Source: Multifurca ochricompacta (Eukaryota; Basidiomycota; Agaricomycetes; Russulales; Russulaceae). Taken from it: a stretch of DNA of 64,000 nt. Below the pieces are notes generated by a model. It searched no databases and was not told where the DNA came from. It saw only the letters and a program-made list of their open reading frames with translations. The stretch lies in assembly GCA_022496185.1 (NCBI GenBank), contig WTXG01000166.1:18875-82874 (forward strand). The letters are read 5' to 3'. Positions 11,061 to 24,000 of this stretch are shown piece after piece. The first letter of the stretch is position 1, and every line of letters starts with the position of its first letter. A program made the position numbers and the translations under genes.

Positions 11061-14000
11061 TTACAAACCCTGAACCACCCGTCCTCGCCCGGTAAAATAT
11101 GCCCGGAAATAATGCCCGATGCCAACCTCGCACGTGCTTTCCTGGGTAACCAACAAAGAATCGTGTGAAGCGTGCGCCTCCTGCTGTTGCTGTAAATCTC
11201 GCCTAAGCTGAATGCCGGGTTTTGTGACATCCTTTTTTTTGTTCAACGAAGAAAAAAAAAATTTTCAAAAAGCAAAAAATCAGATGGATTCTCGAGAGGG
11301 AGGGAGGTGAAGTGGGAATCGAAAGTGAGAATGGGAGACGAGAAACGAGAGACGACTCACGCAATTATCCTGGGACCGAGCGGCCTGGTTCTGACAGATC
11401 GTCTGATTCTTACAAGCTCCCGTGCAAGCGGGCACGTCTCCGATGTTGACTCGGCTCTTGCGCGCGTTGTACAATTGAAACGCGGTATCGTTCGCCACGA
11501 AAGCTTCCGTCACGGCATGCCAGAAGGGAGCATCGAGTGGATCGGTAGGTTTCAACCCTCCATCACTGATGAGCGGACCGTATGAATCGCGGCCGAGTAT
11601 AAGAGCTCCCATTTCGCTGAAGCAGAAGAGGAGGGAAGGGGAGGGTTTTAGTTTATCACAGCTCAATACAAACAGATGAATGAGGGTGAGAGACTAACGG
11701 TTCGTCACGAAGCTTGGATCGGACATGTTGGCTTTTTTTTTCGAAAGCGATCATCGCATGAGCCTCTCAGTCCTATGCAATTGGAAAATGGTTTTTGAAG
11801 AGCGCGCACCGATGTAAGTCTTTGAATCCACCACATCAAAGGTATCAGGATCTATATCATAAACCCTAAATGCAGGGTTTCCATCTAGAAAAAAAAAAAA
11901 AAGCCTCCATTGCAACAGTTAAAGTTGGATGGCTTACCAGTCGGAGTCAGCGAAGGGGCGATCCACACGATGCTATCAGCCGTCGCGGCGTTCCGATTGG
12001 AAAAGTCAGAGTAGGCAATCTGAAATTCGTCCTGCGGGACATCATTCATAACGTTAGAATGTACTCCAACGCGTTTTTTTTTCTCTTTCTTCGGCAATTT
12101 GAATTCACCTTATGTGTGTGACCAAAGAACTGCCCGGCGATAGTCCCCTTGTAACGTTGAACGATTTGGTTGTAGTAGTTAGACTACAACAGCAGGAGGC
12201 GTACATGAGTATTGAGCGATGCAAAAAAGTTTCGAACGCGTGGAGAGCCACTCCCTCTTACCGAATCGTGGTCGAAATCGCTAACTCCGGGTGGGATGTG
12301 TCCGATAACCCAAGCGCGCTGCCCGGCACCCTCCGCAACTTGCAATTGGTGTGCCAAAAATGCAAGTATCCCGTTTGGATCTGGACTGCGAAGAAGAGGC
12401 ACATTCAAATGTTCAAAGTGAAGACGTTAGGTTAGGTATTATACGTACATGGGAGTGTCTGTGTCATAAAGCCAGAGGCTGTGGACCAGTCAAGGTTATC
12501 AGCTTCATCACCGTGTTCCGCGCAAGGGTTTTTCTGGAGAAACGTACTTCTGCCTGTACCAGAACATAGTATTGATAGAGATGACGCTTCGAAATTACTC
12601 TTTGTAAGTCCAAGGGGGCCAGAGACATATATCTATTTTTATGAACACCTTACCGGAGGTTGGTCTCAGGAACAACGATCGCGTATGATCCAGAGGTGTG
12701 ATCTTCTTGCTCACCAGCAGCTCTGCCGATCCAGGGCTAGGCGAAAATCCGTAATCGGTGACCATCAAATCACCCATAGCGGCCAAGGACGTACCTGCCA
12801 ACCAGTCTCTTCGAGGTCGTACACCCACTGAGAGGTGATGTTCGAATGTGTCCCTGTTTTCGGGAAGCTGTTCACCGGGCTCGTATCGCTGCAGCACCCA
12901 TCAGCGAAAGGAACGAGAGCGAACAGGGTGACAACCACTCACTGATTTCCTTTCGAAAAGGAAAAAACAAAACACGCTTTTCAGCACGCCATGGGACATC
13001 TGATCACATACAAAGGCTCACTAACCGAGAGCGGGGTATATTTTGAAAGGAAGGCCGCCAAGCATCTCATCGTTCCACGAATCAAGATCCACAGTCACCT
13101 CGCTATGTAGTGAGCGGAGCAGAGCGATGGACCATGAGAAAAAATCAGCCAGCTCCTTTCGGAAACAAAAAAAAAAAAGAGAGGGAAGTCTCCCACCTTC
13201 GATTAGCGAGCCACGTATCGTCTGGCCACCCAAGATCGTTCAATCATCACCCATATTACATTACTAAAACCGAGGACGGGACAACGGACAGAGAACAAAA
13301 ACTCACGCGCGACGACATCACCGGTGAGCACCGCAAAGCGCGCATCGCCCGCGACTTGCCTGATGGCGCCAAGCATGCTCTGGGCGAGGTCGATGGGACT
13401 GTCACACCTCGATTCGCCAAACGCGCCGGCGGGCTCTCTAGGCGGGTTCGCCTCATCGGCAAAATGACGACAACAGATCGGTTTGGTGCAATTCGCGTCT
13501 GCTCCGGCCTAAAAAAAAAAAAAGGGGGGGGGGGGGGGTACGCGTTAGTGGCTGAGCTGAGATGACATATATATATATAGGTTATGAGATTTCCGAGACG
13601 CACGGAATAACTGCGATCGACGTGTACGTCTGACATGTGCACGACTTTGAATGGCTGGTGGATGCCGTATAGAGGTACTGGTTGTGCATGCGAGTCGAAT
13701 GTGGGCGGAGGGAGTGGGACGGTGAATGGCGTAACAGGAGGAGGCTACGCATAGATACAAACATAAAAAAAGAGGCACGGTAGTCAAAAAAACGGCACGA
13801 GGAGGATCAGGAGCAGGAGGCCCCCTTGGGAGATTCATACTTGACAAAGACCAAACACGGCGCTGCACAACTTGGTCGCCGTCGTACCATTCGAGCTCAT
13901 GCCTCTGAGGGAATGAGCCAAGATCGGGCCGGCAAGGGCAAAGTCGCCGATGCAGACGTCGTTATCTGCGAGCTTTTGAAGGGTAAGGAGGGGGAAAACG

Positions 14001-14286
14001 GACGGACGCCCGAGTTGGTTAGCACGTACATGTATATGGTAAGAGAGGGAGGAGCTCTTTTGCATACCTTGGCCACTGTACAGAGTGCAGTCAGATTCCC
14101 CACGAAGTCCGTGTCGGTGTTGGAAGCCGCTTGTAGGGCGGGGATGAGGATGCCATGACACGAGTTACAGTCCCTGGACGATTTGAACGCATTTAAGATA
14201 TCCGTGAATACGCTCGCTTGGGCATGATGGGAAAAGAGTGTGAGCGCTGAGAGTCCGACAATGGTCGCACGTCGGTGCAAGAACAT
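11061..14286 (-). CDS. Secreted acid-sphingomyelinase-like phosphodiesterase (saposin B + metallophosphatase)
   Basis: ATG at 14284-14286 (MFLHRRATIVGLSALTLFSH) begins a signal peptide. A cysteine-rich saposin B domain follows (SRDCNSCHGILIP ... LCTVAKV ... CIGDFALAG ... FGLCQ), then a Pro-rich linker. The calcineurin-type metallophosphatase domain shows its motifs in order: DVHVDRSY (about 13630), LTGDVVAR (about 13320), GNHDTSP (about 12950-12880), GHIPPG (about 12295) and GQFFGHTH (about 12120). These bind a two-metal centre that cleaves a phosphodiester in lipids. The gene has over ten introns, one flanking a 7-nt exon (12943-12949). Near 11590 the frame breaks between KWELLYSA and SYGPLISDGG and is repaired by one extra C in a short C run. 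The last exon ends at TAA 11061-11063. Confidence 0.9.
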
Positions 14287-16088
14287 CGTCACTTGCAGTG
14301 AAGAGGACAAAGAAACTTGCTGGTCCCCAAGATCTCACAAACTCGAAGAAGAGAGGGTTTGTTATTAGAAAAGGGCGAACAGTGCGTGGCCTTATGGGTA
14401 AAAACGAATGACTTTGTGGGAATTATCTAAGAGTGGGGGGATCGACAAGCGAAATAGAGATTTGATGTATGGGAATGGGAAAGATGCCAAGGCATAGTAG
14501 CAGCCTATATATAATCCTGAGTGAGGAGAGAGTGGTTGATTCGCTGCAACTGAAGGTTGGCGCTCGTCGGCAAAACATTAAACGAACGTTTAAAGTTGTA
14601 GGTGCGGTTCGCAGCTTGATTACTATAAACTTCAATATCGCCTAGACGCAAACCCTGAGGAAAGGTTTGGGGGGGGGGGAAATTGGAGGAATTTGAAGTG
14701 GTGGCGGCAGCAGGAGGAACATTGGTAGCCTGGGTAACGTGGATGGGACTAGGCAGCGCATGTCACGTTTCAGCCCTTTACGAAAGTTTCCCCCATGCGA
14801 CCACCATCTATCAATTGGCTGTGTGAGACCATGTACGGGGAACTATAGGAAAAAAAAGTCCAACGCCACTTGTTTCTTTATCTAAATCTCTGTTCTCGAT
14901 CAATCAATCAAACTTGATTTACCGAAGAGCCCGGGTTGACAACGATTAAGCGAAGACAGCAAATCAACCGATACGCTACCCTTGAAATGATCCTATTCAT
15001 TGACACCCCTCCTGATGAACGCACCCCAAGGTTCGCGGAACTTGTCTTCTTACAAACTCGACTTCCTCAAGATTCTCAAAACTTGCAAACACGCAGCTCC
15101 CTGAGCCGTTCATGTAAGCAGACGAAAACTGGCCGAGTACCATACGGCAGCGGCGATGGGTGGGTAAAGTGCTTCAGCGACGGGCTGTAAATCGTCCCAG
15201 GCCTTCACGCTGCCGTTCTCATAACCATCGCACGATATAGGTGAGAGTAGAGCACACGAAATCGGGATGGGTGAAGATGGGTGCCCGTCAGGGGTGAGAC
15301 AGGAAGTGTAGATAACAAGGAAGGTACACGTGGAGAACGTGAGAGGTGAGAGATCCTTCCTGGTACCTTCTCCCCAGGCTGTCTGTCCGAGGGTCAGTTC
15401 ATTAATATCGGCACCGAGATGACCGCCGGCATGGCGAGCTCTGTGCATGAAATACGGAGATCTCATGGGTGATTGAGCGCGATGAGCGTGGCAGCGGTGT
15501 CCGCTCTCACCCCGCCCAAACCACCGCTGATGGAGATGGCTCATACAAGATGATGGCGACTCCCGCTCCCTTTTCATGTGTATATCTGTGCGTGCTGGAG
15601 GTTTCGACTGCTCGCAAGCTCCAAGCCGCGTGAAGCACTAGGTTGTCCGGGCTGTCGAAAGCTGCGAGGGATGCTTCGTCGATCAGGGACAATGAACAGG
15701 CACGGACACATGTGAGTGACAGCTTGGAACGGTCGCGTGGAATGACGTGTAGTTCATCAGAGTAATCAAGAAGTTGAAAGGCGGGTTTGTAGTGTGTGAT
15801 AGCCACCCTGTGGCTGAATAAAGTGTCAGAGAAATGATGTGGTCGTTCAAGTTGTAACCCACATTAATTAAGGTTATAAGATGAAAGACTACCTACTAAG
15901 ATAGATGAGATAAATGGGTCAGTTCTTCTTCTGTGTGAGTGGGAGTGAATGGATGAGGTCAGCGGCGTGAGGGAGGTGAGAGGTGGAGAGGTGAGATTGT
16001 GTCTTAGTAGTCTTAGTCTCTACTCTATTCTACTCTACTCTACTCTACTCCTTCTCTCCTTCTTTCTTCTATACCCCATATCATATCC
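14287..16088. other. Divergent promoter region with unrecognised minus-strand open frames
   Basis: The left part is the promoter of the sphingomyelinase-type gene; a TATATATA element near 14505 on the minus strand is a candidate TATA box. From about 15110 to 15806 the minus strand has two overlapping open frames with protein-like stretches (for example HVIPRDRSKLSLTCVRACS and GGHLGADINELTLG), but I do not recognise them and cannot build a spliced model. They may be an unknown gene or a remnant. The right end is CT-rich (16012-16070), typical of a fungal promoter before the karyopherin ATG. Confidence 0.4.
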
Positions 16089-19000
16089 ATGAACATGAAC
16101 TTGGATCCTCTCGTTCCCCCAGATGTCACTGTCGAACTCACTCAAATCCTCTCAAACCTCGTCTTGGGTGACAATGAGATCAGATCAAAGTACTCTTTTC
16201 TCAATCTTCTTATCCCTTACCTCTTACCTCTCACTCATAAATTTTAATTCAGCGCGGAGGCTGTCGTCGACGAGCGTTTAGCTCATAGACCAGATGTCTA
16301 CCTTCTTGCTCTCACTCAATTTGCGACAAGGCCAGATACTGTCGAAGTAGTGAGTCCAATCCAAGTCTACCATCTAATCATTCCCGTTTTTTTGGGTTTT
16401 TTTATATATTTCCGAATCATTCTTAACCCTCTTATGTCACAGATGCGCTCTTTTTCTCTCGTTCTCCTTAGACGCCTCCTGTTTCGCGCTTCCCCCGGTA
16501 CAAGCGCAAAATCAGCGCGTCTAACCCTCTACGATCGCCTCTCCGCTCAGACCCTCACCGCCATCGAGCGTATCTTACTCCATTCCCTCTTACACGAGCC
16601 AATAGACTCTGTCCGTAGAAAAGCTGTCGACACAATATGCGACCTAGCCAACAACTCTATGGAACGTGGTAGACCCTGGCACGCATTGCAGGCCCAGGCA
16701 TTTGCCATGTGCAAAGGCGCAGACCCCAGCACCCGCGAAAGTGCGTTCCGCATATTTGCGGGATGCCCCAACCTCGTCATGGATTTACAAACGGATGCGG
16801 TACTTCGGGTCTTACAGGAGGGTTTGCAGGATCGACAGAGCGTTGAGGTGAGTCTATCTCATATCCTTGACGTTACCGTCGCACCAATAGATTTTTTTCT
16901 TGCCGTAGGTCCGACTCGCTGCTCTTCGCGCTTCCGTATCTTATCTCACCCCTTCCGATCAACACCAAGTCGCGCATTCCTTATCACTCATGTATCCCAT
17001 GCTAGACACACTTCCTTCTCTCTCTCACGCCCACCTGCCAAAGTTCCTGATCACCTTCACACCTCTTACAACTTCCCACCCCCAGCTCTTTGCGCCTCAT
17101 CTCCACGCCTTGCTATCCTTTCTCCCCGCTTTGATTATCCCATCTGCAGACTCGGGACCGACGCCGACGGTAGCACGGCCATTCCCGGGAACACAAAGTT
17201 TCACCTTCCCACCCACACCAAATGGCGGTCCAGCGGATGACGACGAGTTGGACGAGGAAGCAGAAGAAGTCCGCAAGGCTGCTCTCGAGTTTATGATCAG
17301 CCTCAGCGAAGCCAAGCCTGCCATGGTCCGTCGTGTCGATGGATGGGTGAGTGCGGTGGTACGTGGGTGCTTAGGTGGGATGGGTGAACTCCGTGATGAC
17401 GAATTGAGCACATGGTTGGACGCCGACGTGCGTGATTTTTCTCTTCTTCCGGGACCCACGGAAATCCATTCTTAGCGATTCATTCACGCACGTTTCCCCC
17501 TCCCTCCTCCCCCTTCAAATCGTTATCTTCCAGCCAGCAGAGGACCCCACAGACGATACGTATCCGCACGTGTATGAACAGTCCCTAGATCGTCTAGCAT
17601 GCGCAGTCGGTGGGAAAGCGGTTCTGCCGGCCGCGTTCCAGCATATCCCGGGAATGCTAGCATCGCATGATTGGAAGCTCCGCCATGCAGGACTCATGGC
17701 GATTGCCTCAGTTGCAGAGGGCACGAGCAAAGTGATTCAATTCCACCCTGCGCATGCCGGGGTTCTTTCTTCACGACCGTGTGATCTTATTGGCTGAACC
17801 GTAAACTTTTTTTCCTATAGGTGATGCAAAATGAGCTCGGCAAGGTCGTCGAGTATGTCGCGCGTGGTTGCTCTGTTGGTGCTGTGCCGAAATTAACCGC
17901 GTACAAACAAGCCTCATCACACCTTTGTTCCGCGATCCGTATCCACGTGTTCGCTACGCCGCGTGTCAATGCATGTCCGTCCCACTTGCGTTTGTGTCGC
18001 GAAAAACGGAGGCGCTCACGGGTTTCTTTTCTTTTTTTTTTCAACACCAGCGGACAACTGTGTACAGACCTAGAAGAAATTATACAGGCTCAGTACCACC
18101 AACAAATCTTTGCGGCCCTCATACCGACGCTCGAAGTCCCAGAACCCAGGTAGATACATTCTAATTTTCAAGACCCCGTCCCCTTCCCAGTTCTTCCCCC
18201 CCCCGTTCTTCCTCTCTCTCTCCTGATTGCTGAAAGAAAAAAAAACGATTGAATAGGGTGCATGCACATGCCGCCGCGGCGCTGATCAACTTTTGCGAAG
18301 GCGTAGAACGCGATACGCTCTTACCTTACCTCGATCCGATCGTCGAACGCTTGCTGAAGCTATTGAACCCGGCTCAAGACGGGAGTCGGCCGACGAAACG
18401 GTACGTGCAGGAGCAAGCCGTCACCACGCTCGCCATGGTCGCCGACGCGAGTGAGACGACATTTGCCAAGGTACGCGTACCCCCCATGTGTGAAATTCAA
18501 AAAAAAAGAAACAAAATACATAATTAACCTTTTTTTGATGCGTGCGACCGCGCGGACAGCATTACTCGTCGATCATGCCACTCTTGCTCAACGTACTTCG
18601 AAATGCCAACTCGTTTGAATATCGCAAACTTCGCGCCAAGGCTATGGAATGTGCCGGACTGATAGGTAAGTTATTGTTATTTTGACAATTTTTTTTGTCC
18701 TGTCACCCTCGCCCCCTCACTCACATATGCTTTTCCTTTTCTGTACCAGCCATCGCGGTCGGACGAGACGTTTTCCGAGCTGATGCAGGTGCTTTTGTTG
18801 AACTTTTAATCCGTATACAAAGTAAGCAGAGGCCAGGCGTGATACCACAAATTGGGTTGGCCATCAGAGTTGAGTTCAAAATTTCACAGACAGTCCGATC
18901 GACCCGGGTGATACGATGTTGCCGCACTACCTCATCGCGACGTGGGCGAAAGTTTGTCAAGCGATGGGTCCTGAGTTTGAGCCTTACTTACCTGTGGTGA

Positions 19001-20022
19001 TGCCACCTTTATTCCGGGCGGCGAATGCCAAAGCAGATGTATCCGTTTATGGTTCGCGTCTCTCGCTCTCGCTCTTTTTTTTTTGATTGGAATTGGAACT
19101 GGAATTGACGATGGGGTTTTGGTAGAGGACGAGGAGGACGTACCGGAATCAAAAGAAGGATGGGACATCATCGAAATGGACGGACAACAGGTCGGGATTC
19201 GAACGTCGGCGATCGACGAAAAGTGTCAAGCGTTCGAAACGTTGGTGATTTATTGTTCGACGCTCGGGGCGCGGTTCGCGCCTTACCTGCAACAAAGCCT
19301 GGAGGTGGTGCTGCAATCGTTACGATTCGTTCTTCACGATGGTGTTCGAGAAGCATGCGCGATGTATGTTTCATTCAAAAACCTTACTTTTTTTTTTGCT
19401 TGATTTGATGCGGTTTTTTTTAAAAACCTTTAATCTTTTTTTTTTTTGGGGGGGGGGTCTCAGCGTTCTACCCATGTTGATATCGTGCGGCAAGGCAAGC
19501 AACACGATAGACGGTGAGATGGTCACCAACGTGGTACAACACGTGGCATCTGTGATCTCGCAAGAAACAGAGTCGACGTTCCTCGCTTCCCTTTTCAAGT
19601 GCGCGACGGATTGCGTGCGGGCGTGGGGGGAAGTGAAGGCGGAAACGCGAGTGGGGTTAGAGAACGCGGCGAAGCACCAATTACAGGCGTTGGCGGATCG
19701 ACGGAAGGCACGTGGGACGCGAACGGCGGCGGAGATTGAGGAGGATAGGGAGGATCTGGCGTTGTTGGAGGAGATGGAAGATTTCGCGTTGGAGGAGATG
19801 GCTAAGATGCTCGTCGCGTTGTTCGAAGCCCTCCCTCCCCCGCCGCCGCCGGCACTGCCGCCTTCGGCTTCACCAGTCAATAACAATAACAGCAACAATA
19901 ACAACAACAACAACCATCATGCTGTTCATCACCCGCTTTTGATCGCCATTTCGAGCGTTCGAGATCTTGGATTGGGTCTTGGTGCGTGGGATAGCGATGG
20001 AGACGCGGCGGGAGAAGAATGA
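16089..20022 (+). CDS. Karyopherin beta, Kap121/Pse1/importin-5 family
   Basis: The protein starts [20 protein letters not shown] and is spread over about a dozen exons, giving roughly 960 residues. HEAT-repeat signatures typical of importin-5 appear in order: VLLRRLLF, the acidic [87 protein letters not shown] and [15 protein letters not shown]. It would import ribosomal proteins and other cargo into the nucleus with Ran. After [20 protein letters not shown] comes a Pro run and an Asn-rich run (about 19840-19915), then [17 protein letters not shown] and a stop at 20022. Human importin-5 continues about 200 residues further, so the C-terminal HEAT repeats appear absent. The stop choice rests on one continuous last exon. 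Confidence 0.9.
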
Positions 20023-21020
20023 ATGAATAATAATAAAAAAGATTTAAAGGAATAAATAAATAAATAAATAAAAGATTTTGTTGTTGTTGTTGTTGTTTTT
20101 CAATCTTTCACATTATGTTCACTTCACTTTGTCTTTTTTTGCATGTGCATGCGAATAGTACTAGTATACTTTATAACGAATATAAATACAGGCTATGCAT
20201 GCAGATGCAGCATGCAACTATGGCTAGGCTACCCTTATGCCGTGCCTTATATAGATCACCTGACTCTGTGACCCACCCGCCAAAATACTGGTGCCGGCAC
20301 CGATTATATGGCTCCATACCGGCGGCCGGCGGCAAACCTTTTGGGTAGTTCTAGTTCTAGTTTCGAGGGGTTCTAGGCTGGGCTGGCAGGCTGGAAAATG
20401 TTAATCTGACTTGACCTGGACCCCATTGGACCCTTAGACCCTTGATGACGTCAATCGATCATTTCTTTTCCGCACCACACGAGAGTGTAAGTATTAGTAT
20501 TAGTATTAGTAGTATTATTGGTACTAGTATTGCATGTGTATGTACGTATCCATCTATCCATCTATCCATCTATCTCTCTTTCTTATGTCTTATTGTGTCT
20601 GTGATGGTCTAGCCCCACCCCCCAGTCTGCCGCTCCAAGACTCTACTCCGAGACTGGAAATGAAATGGAAAACTGTTTGAAAAACTGAAATTGAAACTGA
20701 AGCGGTTGGTCAGTCGGTTGGTTGGTCGGTAGCTAATGATCTTAGGGGAAGGGAAAAACCAATTCTGAGAAAGCCTAGCCTTAGCCCTACCAACCATACA
20801 CCCCATATCCTCAACCCCCTTCAGCACTTCAGCACAGCACCTTAAGGAATCCAGAACGCCCCCTCTTGTTTTCTTTTTTTTTTGTGCGTGTTTGCGTGTT
20901 GCCCCTTCCCCCCTCCCCCCCTTTTTTTTTTATTGGTTTTATTTTTTCCTGCTGGTACTCAGGAATCATTATCATTACTACTACTACTACCACCACCACC
21001 AACCACCACGGGATTGGGAA
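20023..21020. other. Intergenic region with AT-rich terminator side and simple repeats
   Basis: No gene is seen. Just after the karyopherin stop there are AATAAA-like runs (20024-20070), usable as polyadenylation signals, and a TTG microsatellite. ATT and ATC trinucleotide or tetranucleotide repeats lie at 20488-20575. CT-rich and T-rich tracts follow at 20860-20950, directly before the RhoGAP gene. Confidence 0.5.
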
Positions 21021-24000
21021 ATGGATAACGAGCAAAATCACCACCAGGAGGCTCAGAATTATAACGGATATTACATGCCGGCATCAATTTCTGCGCCTGC
21101 ATTGACATCTGCAACTCCGCTTACAATCGACACTGACGCAGGTCGTCGTCGTCTTTTCTCGGGAGGCGCTCAACGTCATGGCAGACGCGAAAGTGGTGCA
21201 ACAGAAACTGCTGTGCGGCGGTGGCTACTACTTCCTCACCTAGTCTTCGCGTCTCCCCACGTTCGCCGCGTGCGCCTTACCCGCTCCCCCCTTATTATCA
21301 TCACCACCAACAACAACAACAGCAACAACAACAACGTCATCATCATCCCAGACTTGGATTCGGATTGAAATCTCAGTCTCAGTCTTTTTCGGATGGGAGT
21401 GGACATTACCCTACCGCTGTACATTCAGAAAACGATGACGGGTGTCACTTGTCCGGCGGTTCTTTGCCCATTTCATTGTCATTGTCGTCGTCGTCGTCGC
21501 CGTCATCATCATCATCGTCGTATCTTCTGCGTAAGGGGCGTCATTCTGTGCCGCTGCCGCCGGCGGATCATATCCCGCTATCGTACAGACGCGGCCCGCG
21601 CCTCCCGTCGTCCTCGCCTTTGGTGCATACGCACACAGTGACTGGGACTACTAAGATCACACCACCACCAGTGATACATGGCGCTCGAGCTCGTTTCCCA
21701 TCTCTCCCCGCTTCCATTCTCCTCGCTCAATCGACCGCCGCCGCCTCCATCTCCGCGTCCTCTTCCTCTCCCTCTCCCTCTTCCTCCTCTCCCCGTGTCG
21801 ACACTACAGAATGCGATCGACTCGAACGGGCGTGTGGTCGATCGCCCTTAGCATTCTTCCCATCTTCATCACGACAACAGCCATCACTTCCGTCATCCGG
21901 ACGTTCCCGTACGCTAGGTGACGATATACCCCCAAGTTCACCTCATCAGCCTCGCATGGATGGTTCGCCTTTACCGTTGCTTACACCCAAGTGGGCCCAT
22001 TGGCCTCTCGTGTTGCGCATCAAGCGTACGCTCAGTCGGGATGGGAGAGACGTGCGCGATTATTTGGAGGCTCCGCAGATAGACGAAATTTATAAGCGTG
22101 ATATCGAGGAGCGTGCGCGGAGGGAACGCGAACGCGGTCGGATGGCGCGTATGCGAGCGGGACAGGAACCTTCGGATTTAGATGAGAATACCCGTGAGTT
22201 ATTATCTTATCTTTTTCAACTTTGGGGGTTCGTTCCGGGGGCTGACTGGGTTGTTGTTGTCAAAGATATATTTGGGGTTCCGCTCAATGAGAGTGTGCTA
22301 CACGCACCCGCCACTGCAATTTTGGGTGGGTATAGACATGACCTTCCCCTCGTCGTCTTCCTATGCGTCGAAGAGTTGTACCGCACAGGTGAGTAAAAGA
22401 AGCATCTGAACCCTTCCCTCCAGTCGCCGACAAATGTTTCTGATTTCCTCACTCAGGGATATACAAGAGCGGACTCTTCCGCGACTTTCCCAACCGTCAA
22501 CGGCATCACGAACTATGCACTCTGTTCGACACCGCTCCGACGTTCGGCGAGGGTATGAGCCTACGCCACGAATCGACGGCGGACATCTGCGCCCTCTTGC
22601 TCACTTACCTCAAGGAACTCCCCGAGCCCATCTTGACCCCTTACCTCTTCAACGCCTTTTGGAACTGGTGCGTTCGACCGAGCGTGAAGCGAGAGGACGA
22701 GCGGATGAGGAAGGAACAGGATGAGGAGGAAGACGTTCGAACTCGATTCTTCTTTCAAGCGACGACGGATCAACAGCAGCAACAACCCCCTCTCCCACCC
22801 CCTAGACCATCTCGTCGAGTCCTCTTCGAAAAGGGGCGATTGCGCGCGCAACGGGACGAGGCGGCCGAGATGGGTCAAGTGGCGGTGGCCAGAGATCTCC
22901 TCCGTCTCTTGCCGACGCACAGTTCTCGTTGATCGTCTATCTCTGCTCGTTTTTCACACAGGTTCCTCTCTGTCCCGAGAACGGGATCACGTTTGAGGAC
23001 ATCGGTCGGATTTTTGGTCCAGCTGTGTTTGGGGGGCCCGTGCCGGCGGCACGTAGGACGATGGTTTGGTTCCTGAAGAGGTGGAATCGGGTATCGGAAG
23101 GTTTGCTCGACGGTGAGGAGTCGCCATCGTCGTCGTCATCGTCATTGCCGTCGTTGGATGAGGCAGGCAAGGCGGCGGCGATTACTAAACGGCAGCAAAG
23201 ACGGGATTCGCGTGTGCTTGAGCTTGGGCTTGAGCGCGGTGATGATTTCGAGTTTGAGTTGCTCGCGCCTGAAGAGATGGTGGATGGGGAAGAGAAGGAA
23301 GAGGAGCTGAAGTTTCGTGGGATATGGGTAGGTCCCGAGGAAGCGGAGGAGGAACGCCGCGGATACTACGACCATCATCATCATCGTCGTCATCATCATC
23401 ATCGACACACCATCATCATCCCTCTGATCGCAAGTTTGTTGAACGTGGGGCGGCTGTTGTCAACAACACCATCATCACCACCGAGTCACCGCTGCGTCTT
23501 CCGTCGTTGGCAAAGCAACAAGAAGATGAACAGCAGAGGCAGAGCAATCAGAATAAAAAATGGTATGATGATGGTCGCGGCGATGAGACGACCCAACAAG
23601 AGATGGCGATATTGAATGAAGAAGAAGAAGAAGCAGCTTGTAAGGAAAACTCATTCTCACTCTCGCCAGACGAGGGACGATCGAATCATGTCACAAGAAG
23701 GGCAAGTCGTCCAGATGAAGAATGAGGAGGATTTATTATTACCGCCGTCTGCGTTTGGTGAGTGGTAAATAAATTTTTAAAAAAGGAAAAAAAAAAGAGA
23801 AAATCCACCCCTTCTCTCACCCTTTTTTCTTTCTTTTTTTTTTTTTTACGACAAACTGTGTTCTCATTACTTTTCTCTCTTTTTCTATTGTTTTTGTTTT
23901 CTCAAGATGATGTGGGCATGGAGGAGGAAAAGGAAGGAGAAGGAGAAGGAGAAGGAGAGGGAGAATCACTTTTACCTCCGCATGTCTTTGCTGCTGCGTC

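Noticed and set aside
19371..19913. Minus-strand frame with Leu and Ser runs
   Set aside because: It is antisense of the karyopherin last exon and its Asn/Pro repeats.
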